The notes below the pieces were generated by a model. That model was not told where the DNA came from. It did no database searches and worked only from the letters and a program-made list of their open reading frames with translations. The position numbers and the translations under genes were made by a program. A stretch of 7,181 nucleotides of DNA from Acidocella sp. (GTDB lineage: Bacteria > Pseudomonadota > Alphaproteobacteria > Acetobacterales > Acetobacteraceae), in assembly GCA_029077775.1 (NCBI GenBank), contig JAQNCU010000143.1, positions 1-7,181 of the forward strand, given 5' to 3'. Positions within the stretch are counted from its first letter, which is position 1. Each line of letters starts with the position of its first letter. Shown here piece by piece: positions 4,788-7,181 of the stretch.

Positions 4788-5780
4788 ATGAACATTTCTA
4801 AACTCATATTTCCCCTCGCCCTTGCCGTGAGTCTGGCCGGGAGTGTCGCCGGTGCCGGCATTGCCCAGGCGCAGACAACGGCCGTGACACCGCCGCCGGT
4901 GGTGGCCCCGCCGGTGGCACCGCCCCCCACCACGCCGACAGCCACCACACCGCCCGCCACCGCGCCGGATGCGAGCGCGCCGGATGCGAGCGCGACCACG
5001 CCGCCCGCCGCCACACCGGATGCGAGTGCTACAACGCCGCCCGCGACCCCGCCTGTGGCACCGCCCGCCACACCGGCCGCCACCACCGTGAATGTTTCCA
5101 ACCCCTATGGCCTGGGCGCCTTGTGGGATTCGGGCGATATGGTGGCGCGGGCAACCCTGGTGATTTTGGTTTTGATGTCCATGGGCAGCTGGTACGTGCT
5201 GATCACCAAGGGGATCGCGCAGTCACGGATGCTGCGTGAGGCGCGGCAGGTCGATGCCGATTATTGGAAGACCCATTCCGTGACCGTGGCGGCCTCGACC
5301 CTGAAGCCCGGCTCGGCCTATCAGTTCATCGCGCAATCGGGCGTGGACTCGTTGAAGGATCATACCGGGTTGCTCGACAAGATTGATATTCACAGCTTTG
5401 CCGAAAGCTCGGTGCAGGATGGTGTGGATATTGTGCAGAGCCGTATGCAGGAGGGCCTGGCGCTGCTGGGCACCGTGGGGTCGACAGCGCCGTTTGTCGG
5501 GTTGTTCGGGACGGTGTGGGGTATCTATCACGCGCTGACCGCGATCGGGATCGCCGGGCAGGCGAGCATCGACAAGGTGGCCGGGCCTGTGGGTGAATCG
5601 TTGATCATGACGGCGATCGGCCTTGCCGTCGCGGTGCCAGCGGTGCTGGGGTATAATTTCCTGGTGCGGCGGAACAAGCGCGTGATGGATCTAACCCGCC
5701 GTTTTGCCAAAAAGGTTCTGTTCGTGTTGCTGAGCAACGACGCCAGCCCGAGCAACGGTGCCAGCCTGGGCGGGGCGTAA
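4788..5780 (+). CDS. exbB: ExbB, proton-channel subunit of the TonB motor, with exported linker
   Basis: Encodes 330 residues. ExbB forms the pentameric inner-membrane scaffold that, with ExbD, converts proton flow into TonB movement. Residues 1-28 are a signal peptide ending AQA. Residues ~30-100 are a Pro/Ala/Thr-rich linker with repeated PDASA and ATTPPA units. TM1 is ~118-139, a cytoplasmic domain fills ~140-225, TM2 is ~226-252 and TM3 is ~268-292. Hallmarks include GSTAPFVGLFGTVWGIYHAL (231-250) and GESLIMTAIGLAVAVPAV (269-286). T242, T275 and E270 correspond by motif to E. coli residues T148, T181 and E176 that line the channel. E. coli ExbB (244 residues) lacks the signal peptide and linker; such extensions occur in some proteobacterial ExbBs. 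The frame is open from 4626, but the ATG at 4788 begins the signal peptide and has GAGAGA eight to nine bases upstream. exbD starts three bases after the stop. Confidence 0.93.
   Translation: MNISKLIFPLALAVSLAGSVAGAGIAQAQTTAVTPPPVVAPPVAPPPTTPTATTPPATAPDASAPDASATTPPAATPDASATTPPATPPVAPPATPAATTVNVSNPYGLGALWDSGDMVARATLVILVLMSMGSWYVLITKGIAQSRMLREARQVDADYWKTHSVTVAASTLKPGSAYQFIAQSGVDSLKDHTGLLDKIDIHSFAESSVQDGVDIVQSRMQEGLALLGTVGSTAPFVGLFGTVWGIYHALTAIGIAGQASIDKVAGPVGESLIMTAIGLAVAVPAVLGYNFLVRRNKRVMDLTRRFAKKVLFVLLSNDASPSNGASLGGA
4962..5027 (+). repeat. 15-bp repeats in the exbB linker
   Basis: GCGCCGGATGCGAGC occurs at 4962-4976 and 4977-4991, and a diverged copy lies at 5013-5027. They encode the PDAS units, interleaved with ATTPPA units. 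The low-complexity linker has evidently grown by duplication. Confidence 0.8.
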
Positions 5781-5783
5781 CCC

Positions 5784-6227
5784 ATGGCGATGCAGCTGGG
5801 TGACAGCGGCGGCGAGGATGAGGTGGTCTCGACCATCAACACGACGCCGCTGGTGGATGTGATGCTGGTGCTGTTGATCATATTTCTGATCACCATCCCG
5901 GTGGTGACACATACGGTGCCGGTCAAACTGCCGCAGCAGCGCAACCAGCCGCTTCATACCACGCCGCAGAACATCAATATCTCGGTGACCAAAGCGGGCG
6001 ATATTTTCTGGAACCAGACCTTGGTGCCAGACCAAAAAACCTTGATCGCGGATTTGGTGAAAATAGCGCCGGTGCAGCCTCAGCCGACCATCGAGATCCG
6101 TGGCGATGGTGGCGCGCCTTATAAGTTCATCGGTGAGGTTTTATATGCCTGCCAGCGTGTGGGCATTCTGCATGTTGGATTTATCACGCAGCCGCCCGCT
6201 TTGGGCAGCGCGGCGGGAGGCGGTTGA
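5784..6227 (+). CDS. exbD: ExbD (first copy), proton-binding motor subunit
   Basis: Encodes 147 residues, the normal ExbD size. ExbD sits as a dimer inside the ExbB pentamer. Its membrane Asp carries protons, and its periplasmic domain contacts TonB. Residues 1-21 are cytoplasmic, ~23-43 are the single transmembrane helix, and the rest is periplasmic. The signature INTTPLVDVMLVLLIIFL (18-35) includes Asp25, the same number as the essential Asp25 of E. coli ExbD. The periplasmic part includes VPVKLPQQ, an ISVTKAGDIFWN strand and a Gly-rich tail. Only three bases separate it from exbB and no strong Shine-Dalgarno is visible, so coupled translation is likely. A second ATG two codons in is possible, but the shared MAM(Q/N)LG start of both ExbDs favours the first. 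Confidence 0.93.
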   Translation: MAMQLGDSGGEDEVVSTINTTPLVDVMLVLLIIFLITIPVVTHTVPVKLPQQRNQPLHTTPQNINISVTKAGDIFWNQTLVPDQKTLIADLVKIAPVQPQPTIEIRGDGGAPYKFIGEVLYACQRVGILHVGFITQPPALGSAAGGG

Positions 6228-6656
6228 ATGGCAATGAATTTGGGCGGCAGCGGCAGGGAAGACCCCGAGGAGATGGTGGATATCAACACCACCCCGTTGA
6301 TCGACGTGATGCTGGTGTTGTTGATCATGTTGATCATTACGATTCCGGTGCAGCTGCATGCGGTGAATTTGAACCTGCCCTTCGGCAACCCGCCGCCGCC
6401 GCCGGTACCGCCGCAGGTGGTGCAGATCGATATCGATTTCGACGGCACGGTTTCATGGAACGGCACGATCGTACCCAATGCGGCGGCGTTACAGCAAAAG
6501 CTCGAGGTGATCGCGCAGGAGCCCGACCAGCCGGAGGTGCATATCAACCCCAATAAGCTCGCCGATTATAGCGCGGTGATTGCCGTGATGGCCGCCGCCG
6601 AACGTGATGGGGTGACCAAAATCGGCATTATTGGCAATGAGCAATATGGGCCGTGA
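6228..6656 (+). CDS. exbD: ExbD (second copy), proton-binding motor subunit
   Basis: Encodes 142 residues. It is a paralogue of the preceding ExbD: the cytoplasmic leader and membrane helix match closely (INTTPLIDVMLVLLI, with Asp26 as the presumed proton carrier). The periplasmic domain is very different, with an inserted PPPPPVPPQ run near residues 55-64 and then VVQIDIDFDGTVSWNG. The ATG follows the preceding TGA with no gap, and GGGAGG (6215-6220) sits seven bases upstream. Tandem exbD genes are known in Xanthomonas campestris, where exbD2 is dispensable for iron uptake but needed for other functions. Two ExbDs may form a heterodimer in one ExbB pentamer or serve alternative motors; this is inference. 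Confidence 0.92.
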   Translation: MAMNLGGSGREDPEEMVDINTTPLIDVMLVLLIMLIITIPVQLHAVNLNLPFGNPPPPPVPPQVVQIDIDFDGTVSWNGTIVPNAAALQQKLEVIAQEPDQPEVHINPNKLADYSAVIAVMAAAERDGVTKIGIIGNEQYGP

Positions 6657-6693
6657 ATAACGGTGACCTGACCATGCATGGGGGCCGCGCGCG

Positions 6694-7181
6694 ATGAAAT
6701 TTTTGTATCTTGGGGTGGGCTGCGCGATGATGCTCGCCGGGGCGATGGGTGCGGCACGCGGGGAGACGATGTCTCCGGCTGTGGGCAAGCCCTTGCTGGC
6801 CGCCGAGCATATGCTGGCCGCGCACAAATACACCGCCGCCCTGGCGGATGTGGCGCAGGCCGACGCCGCACCGGGCAAAACCCCGGCGGAGAGCCTGGCC
6901 ATCGACCAGTTGCGCGCCTCGATCGACGCGGCGCGGGGCGACCATGCGGCGGCGGCGGTTGATTACGCGGCTTTGGTGAACAGCGGGCTGCTGTCAGGCG
7001 CGCAGGTTCAGCAAATGGCGGAGGCCGAGGCCAGCACGCAATACCAGGCCGGGAATTATGCCGGGGCGATTGCGACGATCAAAACCCATCTGGCCGATGA
7101 TGCGCGGTTCCACCCGGTATTGCTGCAATCCTATTACCAGATGGGGAATTGCACGGCGCTCGAGGGTGCTATGAACCCGGC
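6694..7181 (+). CDS. Exported helical-repeat (TPR-like) protein, 3' end outside window
   Basis: At least 162 residues are visible and the frame is still open at the window edge. Residues 1 to ~23 are a signal peptide (MKFLYLGVGCAMM start, small residues before the likely cut near AARG|ET), so the product should be periplasmic. There is no proper lipobox at Cys10. The mature part is almost wholly alanine-rich amphipathic helix pairs in TPR-like spacing, for example AAHKYTAALADV (42-53), GDHAAAAVDYAALV (82-95) and YQAGNYAGAIATIK (117-130). Such repeats usually hold partner proteins. It follows exbD after 37 bases with no terminator, so it is likely part of the motor operon and might act on TonB, ExbD or a receptor. 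No strong Shine-Dalgarno precedes the ATG; the GGGGG at 6680-6684 is rather far. The TPR assignment is by pattern only. Confidence 0.75.
   Translation, partial: MKFLYLGVGCAMMLAGAMGAARGETMSPAVGKPLLAAEHMLAAHKYTAALADVAQADAAPGKTPAESLAIDQLRASIDAARGDHAAAAVDYAALVNSGLLSGAQVQQMAEAEASTQYQAGNYAGAIATIKTHLADDARFHPVLLQSYYQMGNCTALEGAMNP

Noticed and set aside
4733..5101. 122-codon minus-strand frame rich in Gly/Ala/Val.
   Set aside because: It is the antisense image of the ExbB Pro/Ala/Thr linker and not an independent gene.

Overview
The window is GC-rich DNA, probably from an acid-tolerant alphaproteobacterium; an acetic acid bacterium or a relative (Acetobacteraceae) is my best guess. The guess rests on the TonB-ExbB-ExbD-ExbD gene order, an ExbB preprotein with a signal peptide and a long Pro/Ala/Thr linker, and T/A-stemmed palindromes between GC-rich genes. 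It is inferred, not proven. No rRNA, tRNA, CRISPR array or transposase was found.

Layout. Positions 1-294 are non-coding and hold three palindromic repeat elements plus a strong intrinsic terminator for the minus strand. Positions 295-1377 (minus) encode an outer-membrane beta-barrel of the 'MetA-pathway of phenol degradation' transporter type. A 183-bp divergent promoter region (1378-1560) carries two inverted repeats. Positions 1561-2490 (plus) encode a cation diffusion facilitator (CDF). Seven bases after its stop comes a TonB-like protein (2498-3472) with an unusual ~128-residue, apparently cytoplasmic, N-terminal extension that contains a 12-bp coding minisatellite. About 610 bp without a convincing gene follow (3473-4081), with direct repeats, a possible gene remnant and weak dyads. 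From 4082 to the window end runs a tight cluster: tonB (4082-4714), exbB (4788-5780), exbD (5784-6227), a second exbD (6228-6656), and the start of an exported, helical-repeat (TPR-like) protein (6694 to beyond 7181).

How the genes fit together. ExbB and the two ExbD proteins should form a proton-driven motor in the inner membrane that energises TonB, which in turn opens TonB-dependent outer-membrane receptors. No receptor is encoded here, so the cargo is unknown. The second TonB-like protein, coupled to a CDF exporter and with no ExbBD of its own, presumably shares this motor or another elsewhere in the genome. The minus-strand barrel has its own promoter and terminator and is a separate unit.

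The core functions are recognisable families. The parts that most deserve a second look are the CDF-TonB pairing with its cytoplasmic TonB extension, the tandem divergent ExbDs, the cysteine pair in the second TonB, and the exported helical-repeat protein attached to the motor operon.
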